64,000 nt of DNA from positions 62,001-126,000 of the forward strand of contig VCJN01002445.1 of assembly GCA_006384855.1 (NCBI GenBank), read 5' to 3'. The notes beneath the pieces were generated by a model. It was not told the origin of the DNA and ran no database searches. It worked only from the letters and a program-made list of their open reading frames with translations. A program made the translations under genes and the position numbers. Origin of the DNA: Tetraselmis striata (taxonomy: Eukaryota; Chlorophyta; Chlorodendrophyceae; Chlorodendrales; Chlorodendraceae). How positions within the stretch are numbered: position 1 is the stretch's first letter; each line of letters begins with the position of its first letter. Positions 50,251 through 61,108 of this stretch are shown here, one piece after another.

Positions 50251-51762
50251 TCACCACCCCATAGCAAAGCGGGCGTGTTTCTCCAGTGCAGGACGAGGCT
50301 CGGGTTTGGTCATCATGTCCGCCGTGTTGAGGTCTGTTGCGATGTAGTTGACCTTGTCTGTACATGCCTCCACCTGGTCTTTGACAGACTGCCACTTGAC
50401 ATCAATGTGTTTCGTCATGTCACTGATGACAACGTTTGTGGCGTAGCTGATCGCCCCTTGGTTGTCCTCCATCGTGATGAGTGGTTGCACCGGACTACCA
50501 AAGCAAGGACCTCGGAGACGAACATTTTGAGGTGAATGCCATCTTTGATCGCCTATGCCAATGACAATGTCTCGGCATCGACAGTCGACTGTGCAATGCC
50601 GCCACCGGTTTCCTGCGTCGCTGTGGGCATAAAAGCTGACTTGTAGCTGCATTCCCCGTGATCTCCAAGACAGAATAGGTACCCACCACGGGATCGGCGC
50701 TGGAGTAGGTCGGCGGCGAAGTCGGCATCTGCATAGGCGACCAATCGCAGGTTATCAGTCGAGTCGGCACCCAGAGTGATGCCACGATGCATAGTGCCTT
50801 TCAGGTATCGTAACACCTTCTTAAGCGCTGTCATGTGCATCACACGCGGCTCTTTCTGAACACTGCCCAGGATACTGAGTGATGTCGTGCTGTTTGATCG
50901 AGTGCAAGTGCTGACGTACATGAGGCAGCCCATCAGTCGCACGTACTTGGACCGACCATCAGCGTCCAGCAGGGGTGATTCGTAGACACTGGTGAGTGTT
51001 CGCAGAAGTCGGCCACCATAGGCACATCGGACTTCTTGCAGTCAAGCATGCCAAATCTCTCCAGAATCTCCTTGATGTAGGCTGTCTGTGTGAGAGTGAT
51101 GCGTCGGTTTGGGTCGATCGTAGGACACGGACATCCCAATAACCCAAGGGTCGTGTTGCCTCTTGACCACGAACCGATTACGTAAGTCAGTCTCAAAGCT
51201 GTCCAACCAAGTGTCGTCATTGCCAGCCAGTTCCATGTCGTCCACATAGACTCCCATGGCAGCGTAGATTTCTCCCTGCCGTAGGATGAAGATGCATGGG
51301 TCTGCCTTGCATTGGATCCAGCCGACACTGATCAGCCACATGGCCAACAGTTTGCACCAGTATTTGCCAGACTGGCGGAGGCCATACAGACATTTGAGAA
51401 GTCTGCAGACTCTGCCAGAACCATCATCAAACTCATGAAGCTGTCGCATGTACGTATACTCATCTGCCGGAATGAAAGCGTCGAGGTACGGCAACCACAT
51501 CATCAAGCTGCCGGAGGTGGAGCTGCATGGCGGCCACAATGGTAAAGAAGACCGTCCCGCAGACTGGAAAGGCGGATGACAGGTGCGTATGTTTCCTTGC
51601 ACGTGTCGCCATCTTTCTGATAGGTGCCACATACAACAGCTCTGGCTTTCGCCTTGTCCAGGGTACCATCGGGTGCTGCCTTGGCCACAAAAATTCACTG
51701 ATATTGGGTAGGATTGTCGCACCAGGTGTGCAGTCAACCAGTTTCCATGTATGGTTGGCCAT
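50251..51762 (-). pseudogene. Copia RT and RNase H
   Basis: Frames 51762-51460, 51737-51042, 50942-50553 and 50652-50251 cover one protein. Signals: LLKCLYGLRQSGKYWCKLL, then VYVDDMELAGND (YVDD catalytic box), RLMGCLMYVSTCTR, LRYLKGTMHRGI, LVAYADADFAADL (RNase H start), and MEDNQGAISYATN with HIDVKWQSVKD at the end. All standard Ty1/Copia motifs. At least four frame breaks. Confidence 0.9.
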
Positions 51763-52053
51763 CAGACCCTCATACTCCTTGTGGATGGCTGGTTCTCACA
51801 GGTCGTGGAATTCTGGGCTCATCGCCTCTTTGAAGTTGCAAGGTGTAGGTATGCCCGCAGCATTCAAGAGTGCAACTGTCCGCTGCATGTTGCTCTCGCC
51901 GTTGGGGTCTAGAGGATAGCTGGCATAATCTGGTTGGGGGTCTGATGGGTCACGGTCCAAACAGATGCTGCCGCATGCCATCATGGCATGCTACCGAGCT
52001 GGGGATCGTCTCTCCCGGATGGGTCTGTTGTGCTGATCACTGATGGATGTCTG

Positions 52054-53144
52054 CTATGGGTGCTCTTGCTGCTCATCTAGGTCCATCTCCACCGTGAGCC
52101 GTTCTTCCTCAGCCTCAAGTATGATGGAGCTGTCAGTGTGTGGGTCCGGAGCGAAGCCGCTCTCATCCTCGAGGAAACGGACATGGACGCTGACAGTGAC
52201 CCTGCCTGTGGCGGGGTTCAAGACCATCCACCCAGGTGCGCCGCCAGGGTAGTAGCGCACAAATATGCCAGTCCAAGCCTTGGAGTCTAGCTTTTTTGCG
52301 AGTACCATCAGAGACCTTGACAACCACCTTGCAGCCATTGACTCTGGCTTTGTCAATATGTGAATCAACATTGCCTTGGTCTGTACATAGAGCGGTGTCT
52401 GTCTGCCATCCGAATTACCATCCGCTGTGACAGCGCGCCGGTTGTTCAGCCATAACGCTGTGCTGATTGCGGTTGCCCACAGTCAGCTAGGCACTGACAT
52501 GTCTGCCATCATGCTAGTGGCTCTGTCCCTGATGGTGCGCCATGGCCTCTCAATCTTACCATGCTGATGATGGTAGTACGGAGCTGTCCACTCAGTACGT
52601 CCCCATATGCCACCCACCAGAGCGTCCAAGGTATCCCATCTGTCTCGAAGATGGAGTCGCGGTCAAAGCGGACCTCGGGAGTAAACGGACCACTGGACTC
52701 TGCCCAATACTTGAGGTAATAGTGTTTGACCTCATCTAGCATTGAACGCCTGGCTGTCAGCACTTCTGCTGCCTCTTTGGTTCTCAGATGTCTGTGCCAC
52801 TGAAACCTCGATAGACGGCAAATGATGCTGATAGTCCACCGATAGCCACATGGTGATGTGATGTAAATAGGACCCAGTGTGTCAATAGAGAGTTGGCTGC
52901 AGCACGCATCAGGGAGGGTTGTAGGCTGACAATAGGTGTTGTTGCTTTGTTGAGTAGGCATGAATGACAGGGTAGATTCTTTACATCCGTAGGGAAGGCA
53001 GGTACACCATTGTGATGCTGTGCCTAGACTGTGCCCATGCCGGGATGGCCTAATCTCTTGTGCCATAGGACTGCAGAGTTCTTGACTGAGCACTAAGCAT
53101 GGCAATGCTATCTTGTTGTCCAACAGGGGTAGGAGCAGCTCCAT
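52054..53144 (-). pseudogene. Copia integrase
   Basis: Frame 53144-52509: QLSIDTLGPIYITSPCGYRW holds the first catalytic Asp, followed by SRFQWHRHLRTKEAAEVL; the second Asp region reads VRFDRDSIFETDG. The C-terminal piece 52371-52054 (DSKAWTGIFVRYYPGGAPGWMVL, VHVRFLEDE) is the usual Copia integrase tail. The Glu of the DDE triad was not located. Broken frames. Confidence 0.8.
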
Positions 53145-53221
53145 CCGCGGGGTCCAGTAGATAAAGGCCGTTGTAGCCTCTCAGGCGCACCACTCCCGCG
53201 TCCATGGTCACAGTGCCATAA

Positions 53222-53617
53222 TCAGTTCCACCCGTAAAGGTGAATGGTACCAGGTAGATGTTTCTGTAGCCATGACACGCTGAGTAGTCTGTCTACACCC
53301 ATGGAATTCGTGTTGAGCAGGGATGGACAATAAATAGTTAGCATTCGCAAAGTGCAGTAGCCACCAGAGGTGAGTGTTGCCCTAATAGCCACAGTGCCGC
53401 TGCCCTCGATGACGGTGCCAACGCCACCAAGTGCGCCCTTGTTCAACTCGATTCGAAATGTTTCGAAGTCGGATTTATGTGCCGTGACATTTTGGGGAGC
53501 GCAAGCAAAGTCTGCGATCCATGCCTGGCTGACACTTGGGGCGTTACTCAGTTTTGAGAAAAATGCCACGAGTGTTGGGGGAGCAGTGGTAAGGGTGGTC
53601 ACCCCACTGAGAAGCAT
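53222..53617 (-). pseudogene. Copia protease region
   Basis: AWIADFACAPQNVTAHKSDF corresponds to the Copia W-x-x-D-[ST]-G-A catalytic site; here D-F-A replaces D-S/T-G, so the active site is degraded. It is followed by MGVDRLLSVSWLQKH. Confidence 0.65.
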
Positions 53618-55219
53618 CTACTCCTCCTCGAGGGTCAGCTCGTCGCCGGTGTCGGTGTCGTCGCCCGGCTGTCGGTCACAGCTGCAGTATTGTCGTCCTC
53701 GAGCGCCGCGAGACCAGCACCAGTCGATCGACGCCTTGGCCTGAGAGACTCCGGGGTACGTGATCTTCATGGCCTTGATTTTGGCGCGCTGAAAATTCAA
53801 AATAACCGAGTCACTCGCAGTCCATTGGCTAGTTTGGTGCTTTTCGCCAAAAGATCCACACTTGCCGAACCATGGCGACTTATGAATTCTGCGAGAAGTC
53901 CTAGGCGGGTTCTGAGCTGTGAGGAATGCCGCAGTACCAACTGAAGGTGCGGGAAGCTGCAGGAGCTGGTGCGGAACACAGTTTGGCGTGGACACGGAGT
54001 TTGGCGCACAGCTCTGCCGCAGTACACCGATGTAAGTCGACATTCCCCGCAACGACTGTCTTGATAGTATCGTATTTTACGGGAAGTGCATTGAGCACTG
54101 TCGGTATCAGCAAGGAGTCGCGGAGCTGCTCTGTGAGCTCCATAGCTGCGTCGTACGCCTGGATAGCCTCCCATTTGCGGTCGAGGAAATCGACAAGTGA
54201 CTCCGTCGAGTTCTTGTCAAGTGTGCGATTCACCTCGTCGAGCAGTACATGGTGTGGTGCACGTCCTGTCTGTCGAGACGATGGCACATATTGTCCCATG
54301 CTATTGCACCCCGGTTGACCGCAGTGGACTGAGAGAGGTTCTTGAGTTCCGAGGTGGCACTCGGGTGGTGCTGGGCGATCTGCACCAGCGTGTGGTAGAG
54401 GTATGACTAAAGCCGTGGGTCGATGTTGCGATATCGTTCGGGTCAAGTAGAATCATCGTCTGTTCTATCACCTTCGGTCCAGAAGTGTTGATGAAGGAGA
54501 GGAAAAGATGTTTCCACGTTGTGAAGTCTGAGCTCTTCTGAAGCATTGGTGGTGTGAACTTTAGTGCCCTACCGCCTAGCTGGTCGATACCTCGTTGTGG
54601 TCCCCGTCGAATCCAGATGCGGCCATCCGCAAGGTCCGCTGCGCCGATGGTATGGCGTCTCGCGGGTGCATGATAAGGCGCGGACACGCCGAGGTAGCTT
54701 GTCCGTCCGGTAGCTCTATCGACTGAGGTTCGCGATTGTGGCGGTGGTGGCGCAGCTGTCGAAGACTGTCCAGCTGTATGTCGGGGTATGTCGAGACATG
54801 GAGGCAAACATCCGTCTGACATCAGCCATCAGGTCCCGTTGCTCCGCCATAAAGTCGGCATGACTTTGAGACAGTTGATATGTGACAGCGTGCATCTCTC
54901 CGTGTTGGAAGTCTTGTTGTTGCTCCAGGTTAGATATCTGATGCTCTAGCCTGGCCACTAGGTCCAGTCTCGGTTGATCGGAAGATTCAGTCAGCAAGAG
55001 ATTTGCCAGTGTCGACAGCAATGCCAAGTCCCGGGGGAATAGGAGTGTTGCTTGGTCGAGTGGGCGAGTCGTTTGCCATGTCGATGTTGTCCCATCTGCC
55101 CCGGTGAGAAACGCGTTTTGTCGGCCAAGCCAGCTCTCACAGGTTAAGTAGCAACCTGTAGTAGTCAGTCTGACCTCCCGCTCCGCAGCTCCGGTGCCTG
55201 CATGTGCGTTGCGCGTCAC
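53618..55219 (-). pseudogene. Copia gag
   Basis: Frame 55219-54716 has a coiled-coil-like Gln-rich segment (LEHQISNLEQQQDFQHGEMH). Frame 54822-54301 has FTTWKHLFLSFIN, the UBN2-like Gag start. Frame 54446-53901 continues LVDFLDRKWEAIQAYD and LIPTVLNALPVKYDTIKTVV, matching Copia Gag. No CCHC knuckle was seen. Confidence 0.8.
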
Positions 55220-55474
55220 TCACACCACACCCCGCTCCGGCTGACGCTGATATCCTGCGGCTGCAGAAGTCACTAGGGATACATGCCAGCCAAAGAGAAC
55301 GTGGTATAGGTGAGGACTATAGTGTCCGAATTCTGTCTACGTCTGTCTAAAGTCTTGAATAACTAATAACTAAGCACAGTGGAGTTTTGTGTTCGAATCT
55401 CGGAGACTCGACTCGGCCTCGGAGGCTCGAGGATCTCGCCCGGGACGAGATATACTTGCACACTTCTAGAATGT

Positions 55475-55490
55475 GTGAGGGCCCATAGCC
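55475..55490 (-). other. Copia primer-binding site candidate
   Basis: GGCTATGGGCCCTCAC on the - strand directly after the 5' LTR; the smaller element at 45.3 kb has GGTTATGGGCCCTCAC at the same place. Confidence 0.55.
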
Positions 55491-55804
55491 TAAACGGCTC
55501 AATCGGTGAGTGATGCAAGGTGGAAGTGCTCGGAGTTGCTTACAGTGGGTGCAGCGAGCCGGGCTCGAGCTGCTGGGACTAATGAAGTGGGCAAAGCAGC
55601 TGCGCGGGCCGAGCATATTAGGATGGGCGGGGCGCGCGCACTAGCTAGCGTGCTGATACTAGTTCTGTAATCTACGATATCTACAGTACTAGTGTTTTGT
55701 CTTGCTCGGGTCGGATGTGAAGTCCGGACGCGCGCATCACGCCATCTACTGATATTGGTATCAGTCGATTGCCAAAAGGACCTGTCAGAGCACATACTCC
55801 AACA
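55491..55804 (-). repeat. Copia 5' LTR
   Basis: 314 bp, minus-strand start TGTTGGAGTATG at 55804, ends CCGTTTA at 55491 (terminal CA changed to TA). Contains the ATACTGATA.CAATATCAGTA-type palindrome also seen in the 3' LTR. Confidence 0.92.
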
Positions 55805-55806
55805 AC

Positions 55807-56790
55807 TACTACGATTGATCCTTACGGCTCTCTCGATTCCACACTCCTGCAACGGGCGGGCTACTTGTATGCTGATAGGATCTCACCATATCAATTAGGT
55901 GAGTTTGTGCGTGCGTGCGTGAGTCTGTCGCCAAATTTCGGAACGATTTCGCATAAATTGTTTGATTAATCAACAATGTATCCGTTATATATCCGTCATA
56001 ATTCCGCGCAGGCCAAAATAACCGGCGCGCTTACTTGTTGACTACAGGTACGGGTACCGGTCGGCCGCCCGCACGGCCGCCGGTCGCGCCGGTCGTCGCC
56101 AGGTCTACGGGGCGGGCATGGCGCGAAGCGTCGAGTCTGCCGCGTGGACCAGACCCGGACGCCGGACGCGGTCGTTTTTCCGTCGCCGGATGCCGAAAGA
56201 CCGCCGCATGTCCGCCTCGTTGCCTGTCCCTTGACGGACGCCGGGCCACGGGTGTGCGGGTCGGCGGACCCGGGGCTGTACAATGTAGCGACTACTACGA
56301 TTGATCCTTGCGGCTCTCTCGATTCCCCACTCGTCTTGCAACGTGTCTAGTTGCTTGTTACGAGGCGAGTCTGCGCGTGCGTGCGTGCGTGCGTGTGTCT
56401 GTCGCGCCGACTTTCGGAACGACGGTTTTGCGCTCATTATATAGGTAGATCGAAAAGGTATCCGTTATGGATTCCGTCATAATTCCGCGCAGGCCAAAGT
56501 AATCGTCGCACTTACCTGCTGACGGTTACCGGTCGGCCGGCCGCCCGGCCGCCGCCGGTCGGGCCGGTCGTCGCCGTTCGTCAGGTCTACGGGGCGGGCA
56601 TGGCGCGAATCGGGCTTCGCGCCGAGCCCGGCGCGTGGACCGGACCCGGACGCCGTACGCCGGACGCCGGACGACCGTCGCCGGTCCGCCTCGCCGCCCG
56701 TCCATCGACGGACGCCGGGCCCCGGGTCGGCGGACGCGGGGCTGTACAATGTAGCGACTGCTGCTATTGATCCTTCACTTGCGGCTCTTG
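55807..56790. repeat. About 480-bp tandem repeat, two units plus a partial
   Basis: ACTACGATTGATCCTT.CGGCT starts at about 55808, 56286 and (diverged) 56758. GTATCCGTTAT...CCGTCATAATTCCGCGCAGG recurs at 55977 and 56458; GGTCTACGGGGCGGGCATGG at about 56100 and 56585. Period about 480 bases. A related GC-rich block lies at 21701-21860. Confidence 0.85.
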
Positions 56791-56794
56791 ATTC

Positions 56795-57108
56795 CACATT
56801 TCAAAGTTGAGTCTGGTTTTGCAAAAAAAAGTCGTGCATGCTGTTTTACACGGACAAGAGCCAAAATTAGCATGAAGGTTAAGTGAAAGCGTGGAGGGAA
56901 AACGGAGTCAGGGGACGCTGCGTGAAACGCATCGAAGACTGGAGGAAGATGGCAGGCTCAGCTGTTATGGCTGCTTTTATGTCTACTCGTGCTACTGTTC
57001 GGAAAATGGGCGCGCAACGACATGTGCCTAGTTCCCGTACCAATGAGCAGCACTTGTAGCCGAAAAGCGGATAGGGAAAGGGAGGAAACCCCATAAACTA
57101 GTTTAGAA
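56795..57108 (-). repeat. Solo copy of YR-element terminal repeat
   Basis: Equivalent of 57247-57550 with several differences: TTTCAAAGTTGAGTCTGGTT at the left, CCCCATAAACTAGTTTAGA at the right. An older copy of the A2-B2 type end of YR element C. Confidence 0.8.
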
Positions 57109-57633
57109 TAAAGCTACAACGGGTCTACTTCTGTAACTATATATTAATTGTATATAATCTATCACATAAATAACCTCCGCTACCTCCTGTCACCGACAGA
57201 TCCTGGAGTGTGCTCCTTCCCTGGCCACCGGCCCCAGCACTTTCCGTGCATTTCAAAGTTGAGTCTGGTTTTGCCAAAAAGGTCGCGCAGGCTGTTTTAC
57301 ACTGTCAAGAGCCGAAATTGGCATGATGGTTTAGCGTAAGCGTGGAGGGAAAACGGAGTCAGGGAGGGCGCTGCGTGGAACGCAACGAAAACTGGAAGAT
57401 GGCAGGCTCAGCTGTTCTGGCTGCTTTTATGTCTACTCGTGCTGCACCCAAAAAGGGCGCAACGACAGATGCCTAGTTCCCGTACCACTGAGCAGCACTT
57501 GTAGCTAAAAGCGGCTAGGTCAAGGGAGGAAACCCCATAAACTAGTTTAGATCATTTCAAAGTTAAGTCTGGTTTTGCCAGTCTTGAGCGAACGGAGAGA
57601 GCGGTGGATTGACGGAGAAGAGGTAGCGCCAAG

Positions 57634-58837
57634 TCATGAAGGAGGCACTGGGAAGGCCACCGCTGCGGAGTCATGTTGGACTTGGAAGTGGCGTAGGGGG
57701 GCGATGTGTCCAAAGAAGAACCATGCGCCAGGTGAAGGAAGAACGTTGGGGTCGATGTAGTCCAGAACGACGTCAGAGTTAGTGGCCCAACCGCCTTGGT
57801 AGCGAATGTGGGACAACGGTACCCCGATGGCGTTCGCTGCAGAGGCTGCGCCCTTGCGAAGACTGTGCGAGGTCCAGGAGGTGCCAGCGGGGGGGGGGGG
57901 GCAGCGTTGACTAGACGGACGGCTGTGGTCAGCCAGTCTGACATTGTAGCCGCAGTCCAGGATTGTGACTGCTCGTTTGATCTGACAGCCCAGAAGTTTG
58001 ACACAGCCAACCCAACAGTAACAAGGGGAACTGACTGGACGTGGTCGAGGAAGTGGTGCAGGAGACGCGCCACTCGGGGGTGCTCTAACATTGGGAGGAG
58101 AAGTACGCGTAGGTCGTCGGGTCCCCGTCGACCAGCGCGACCCTTCTCTCGGTACACTTGCAAGGTGATGTTGTAGGCGTCGACGTGCACGTCTCGCACT
58201 CGACAGGACACGCCAGTGAGGCCCCTGGCAAAGAACGAACATGAAGTTGACAACCGAGGCCAGGAGGGCTCGGAAGTCGTGGTGGTACTTTGGGTAGGGA
58301 GCAGACACAATCAGCTCGGCTTTTGTGACGAAGCGGTAAGCTACATCCGCAGGCAGAGGGACACGGAAGGGGGCAGCGTCCAGTCGACGCTGGCGCAGCA
58401 TCAGCCCACGCCTTGCTGAAGTCAGGTGTAGGCTGTCCTTAGCGATTGGGTCGAGGTTGTGCAGCTCGAAGAAGGTGTTGAATTGCAGACAAATAAGGCT
58501 GCAACGACTTAGCTGCAATGTGTCCTCGCCCGCCGATCCAAGCAACATACCGAACGACAGTGGCAGTAGTCGCCTCCAGCGGGCTGATGTTCTCGGAGTC
58601 GTGGCAGAACTCTGCGAATTGAGACAGCCGGCCGGCGTAGCTCTTGAGTGTCGGAGCGCTGAGGGAGCTGCAGAGTAAGTCGAGCGTCCGTTGGCCCAGC
58701 TCGTCTGAGCCGAACGCGTCCTGCAGCCGGGATCGCAATGAAGCAGCCCAGGGAGCGACAGCTTCGGGCTCGTCAAACACGTAAGTGCGCCGTTTTACCG
58801 ACAGAGTTCCACCTACCGGTGCGACTACTGTTCGCAA
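57634..58837 (-). CDS. Tyrosine recombinase of YR element C
   Basis: N-terminal core-binding part in frame 58837-58439 (SAPTLKSYAGRLSQFAEFC, VRYVAWIGGRGHIAAKSLQ). The middle is in frame 58310-57900 (DVHVDAYNITLQVYREKG). The catalytic end in frame 57634 contains WTSHSLRKGAASAANAIG (His-x-x-Arg), HIRYQGGWATNSDVVL (Trp position) and DYIDPN (Tyr nucleophile). The last frame change coincides with a C13 run (57889-57901 on +), a likely slippage site. YRs integrate a circular DNA intermediate without a target duplication. Active-site residues are intact; the frame breaks make activity uncertain. Confidence 0.85.
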
Positions 58838-59304
58838 AGTACTCGGCAGCAGCGGTTAGGTTCCCGGCGGTTGGCCGGTAGCTGCTGGACGGGTTTGCAA
58901 TAGCAACGGTACGGGTTTGCGGGGCTAGGTTCAGGTAAGAGGGCCCTTCGCGCTCGTAGCCCCTGTCGCGCGCGTAACGTACCCGCGCGAAACTTGGTCG
59001 TTGCGAACCAGTTGTAACACGTAGTGTAACAACCGACGGACGCAGAGGTGGTGAAAAGAAAGCGGTTGGTTGAGCCGCCATGTGCAGGTGTGTGGATGGT
59101 TGAGCCACACGCGGCTATAGCTGTAAGAAGCGCCGCACCGAGGAAGGTCTAAAGGAAGTCTGGAAGGTGGGGGGGGGGGGGGGGGTCAGGTCCTGACACA
59201 GGGCGCTCATCCCGCCGTTGAGCTGCAAGGGTGCGTCTTGCGGCGGTCACCGAAAGGTGGCCTCGCAAAGCTCCAGCAGCTCCGACGGAAGGCGCCCCAC
59301 ACCG
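58838..59304 (-). other. Spacer between ORF1 and YR in element C
   Basis: About 470 bases, with frame 59108-58773 that overlaps the YR start and the G-run at 59168-59188. No RT, RNase H or methyltransferase motif. Confidence 0.5.
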
Positions 59305-60192
59305 TCACTCGTGCTCACCTTCGCGGCCACGCCCGCGTCCCCCGCCTCGTCCTCGCCCACGTCCACGACCTGCAGCTGCAGCCGCCACTCGAGCAGTAGC
59401 GGTCGCCTTTGCGCTGCGGGCAACGGTCGCCTCGAAGACTCGGCGCTCGTAGTCCCTCATGAGGTCCCCAAAAATCGCAGAAACCATATGCTCCGAAGCA
59501 GGCTGAAAGTGTTGGGCTCGCAGCACGTCCAGAACACCTTGGTCACCGTGCACACGCTTGATCTCATTTAGCCTCCGCAGGAAGGCCAAACGAAACCGAA
59601 ACGCCTTGTCGATGGCCTCGGCGTGGTTCCGAGCTCTCGCGAGGTAAGGGGTGAAGTCCTGGTTGGTGACAGGGACGTAGGGCAGCAGCTCGTCGATAGC
59701 CACGAAAAGTGCGGCCATGTGGGCCCCGAAACACGACATCCACAAATACTCCTCCTGGGCCGGCAGACGCCGGTCATCCTGCTTGAGGTACTCGTTCGTT
59801 AGGTCGGTGCTCAGGGGAAAGAGTCCATGCACTCGGCTGACCGGTCGAACGGCCTCGTAACCAGACTCTGCTCTCTGCAGTAGTTCTGGCACCGCGAGGT
59901 AATCATCCTCGGCAATCGCGGATTTTGCTCCGACACGGCCGCTCTGGGCTAGCTCTAGCAAGTCGGGGCGCTCTGCGGCTCCCCCGCTGCATGTCGGCTG
60001 TCCCGCGACGCGCTGCCCGAAGCCGGAGCCATGTGCCCCCTCTCCATAAGCAACGCGCTCACGAGCCGTCAATTGAGCTACAGCTGTAGCCAGCGCTCGC
60101 ACATATGCTTGCAACGACTCCAGCGTCGGCTCCGCGACGGGTTCTTCTCCATCTGGCATGGTAACGCACGGATGTACGGACGAGAATATCAC
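59305..60192 (-). CDS. ORF1 (gag-like) of YR element C
   Basis: 295 codons, intact. The first 60 residues are variable. A central helical region (EEYLWMSCFGAHMAALFVAI, VTNQDFTPYLARARNHAEAI, FRFRLAFLRRLNEIKR) is shared with ORF1 of element B at 18.2 kb. The tail is a pure RG/GR-rich box (residues about 272-290), suitable for RNA or DNA binding. A G21 run lies just downstream (59168-59188). Role inferred as nucleocapsid or DNA-binding partner of the YR. Confidence 0.7.
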   Translation of the reverse strand: MIFSSVHPCVTMPDGEEPVAEPTLESLQAYVRALATAVAQLTARERVAYGEGAHGSGFGQRVAGQPTCSGGAAERPDLLELAQSGRVGAKSAIAEDDYLAVPELLQRAESGYEAVRPVSRVHGLFPLSTDLTNEYLKQDDRRLPAQEEYLWMSCFGAHMAALFVAIDELLPYVPVTNQDFTPYLARARNHAEAIDKAFRFRLAFLRRLNEIKRVHGDQGVLDVLRAQHFQPASEHMVSAIFGDLMRDYERRVFEATVARSAKATATARVAAAAAGRGRGRGRGGGRGRGREGEHE

Positions 60193-60272
60193 ACTCGGGT
60201 GGTGAGCCGGGTGTGGTCTTGAACAACCTGGGGTGACCTTTGTCGCAACTGGTTACGAGACAGTTTTTACAT

Positions 60273-60460
60273 CGCTGCGTGGAACGCAGCGAAAACTGGA
60301 AGATGGCAGGCTCAGCTGTTCTGGCTGCTTTTATGTCTACTCGTGCTGCACCCAAAAAGGGCGCAACAACAGATGCCTAGTTCCCGTACCACTGAGCAGC
60401 ACTTGTAGCTAAAAGCGGTTAGGTCAAGGGAGGAAACCCCATAAACTAGTTTAGATCATT
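60273..60460 (-). repeat. YR element C repeat A1
   Basis: About 188 bp, nearly identical to 57370-57550 (GATGGCAGGCTCAGCTGTTC, GCTGCACCCAAAAAGGGCGC, CCCCATAAACTAGTTTAGAT). Confidence 0.9.
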
Positions 60461-61108
60461 CATCTGGCGCGGACGCTATCTCCCGTTACGCGGGTAACCA
60501 AACCCAGCATCGTCCTGGCTCTACAATATCGTCTGCCGCGACGGCCGCTGCTGCGAGGGCCGGCCGAGGGAAACCTTGGGAAACCTGTTGCAGCGGATCG
60601 TCTGTCCAGATCGCCAGGAGCCTCACCAGCATATCGCCGCACTACCTGGTACCCACATCGCTATTCGCTACCTGCGCAAGGGACAGGCTGTTCCCCTAAC
60701 TCCGCCGTCCTAAGTGGCCGCACCATGGCGTCCTCCGGCTGGCCCGGCTTTCCAGAGGCAGACGATACCCAGGTGGGGTCGGGGGTCCCGCCTGCCTCGC
60801 GCCGTTCGCCGCCAGCGCGCTGTACTTTATTTGGAACAGTTGCTGTGTTTTATACAGTCCAACCCCGCGAGCGGACACCAACAACCGGCAGCGGGCCCCC
60901 CGGTGAAGTGAGGGGGCGGAAGAGGGGGGTCGACGACGCCACGCCCCTAGTGCATATGTAGTCGCTATATCGCCCGCGTGCGTCGTATTCGCGCCAACGT
61001 CCAGGACGTGCCTGCACGGCGTCGTTATTTGGCCGACCGGGGTGTTGTTTTTTCGCCCTCTCGGGGAAACGTTTCACGCCCATTCTTTTGGCTTGCGGCC
61101 TGCCGCAG
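60461..61108. other. No recognised gene; upstream of 61-64 kb gene
   Basis: Short frames on both strands. The end (TTGCGGCCTGCCGCAG) is a plausible intron acceptor for the gene that follows, so its 5' exon(s) may lie here or have been separated by the repeats. Confidence 0.35.

Larger units (their letters stand above)
49865..55804 (-). mobile_element. Ty1/Copia LTR retrotransposon, degenerate
   Basis: Minus-strand element with LTRs at 55491-55804 (5') and 49865-50180 (3'), TGTTGGAGTATGTGC...CCGTT(C/T)A, about 315 bp. Internal order gag, protease, integrase, RT, RNase H is that of Copia (integrase before RT). The flanks GTGTG (49860-49864) and ACTAC (55805-55809) do not match, so one side may have recombined. 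Every domain is split by frame breaks. Confidence 0.93.
57247..60460 (-). mobile_element. YR retroelement C with PAT-like split direct repeats
   Basis: Read on the - strand: repeat A1 (60460-60273), ORF1 (60192-59305), tyrosine recombinase (58837-57634), a short repeat B1 (57578-57552, TGGCAAAACCAGACTTAAC), then A2 (57550-57370, nearly identical to A1) and B2 (57369-57247, ending in the B1 sequence). The A1-ORFs-B1-A2-B2 order is the split direct repeat plan of PAT-type DIRS elements. No RT or RNase H frame exists between ORF1 and YR (about 470 bases), so this is an RT-less derivative or a distinct type. Confidence 0.75.

Noticed and set aside
57148-57339. Short + strand ORF near the YR repeats
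   Set aside because: It lies in terminal-repeat sequence and unique spacer; no coding support.
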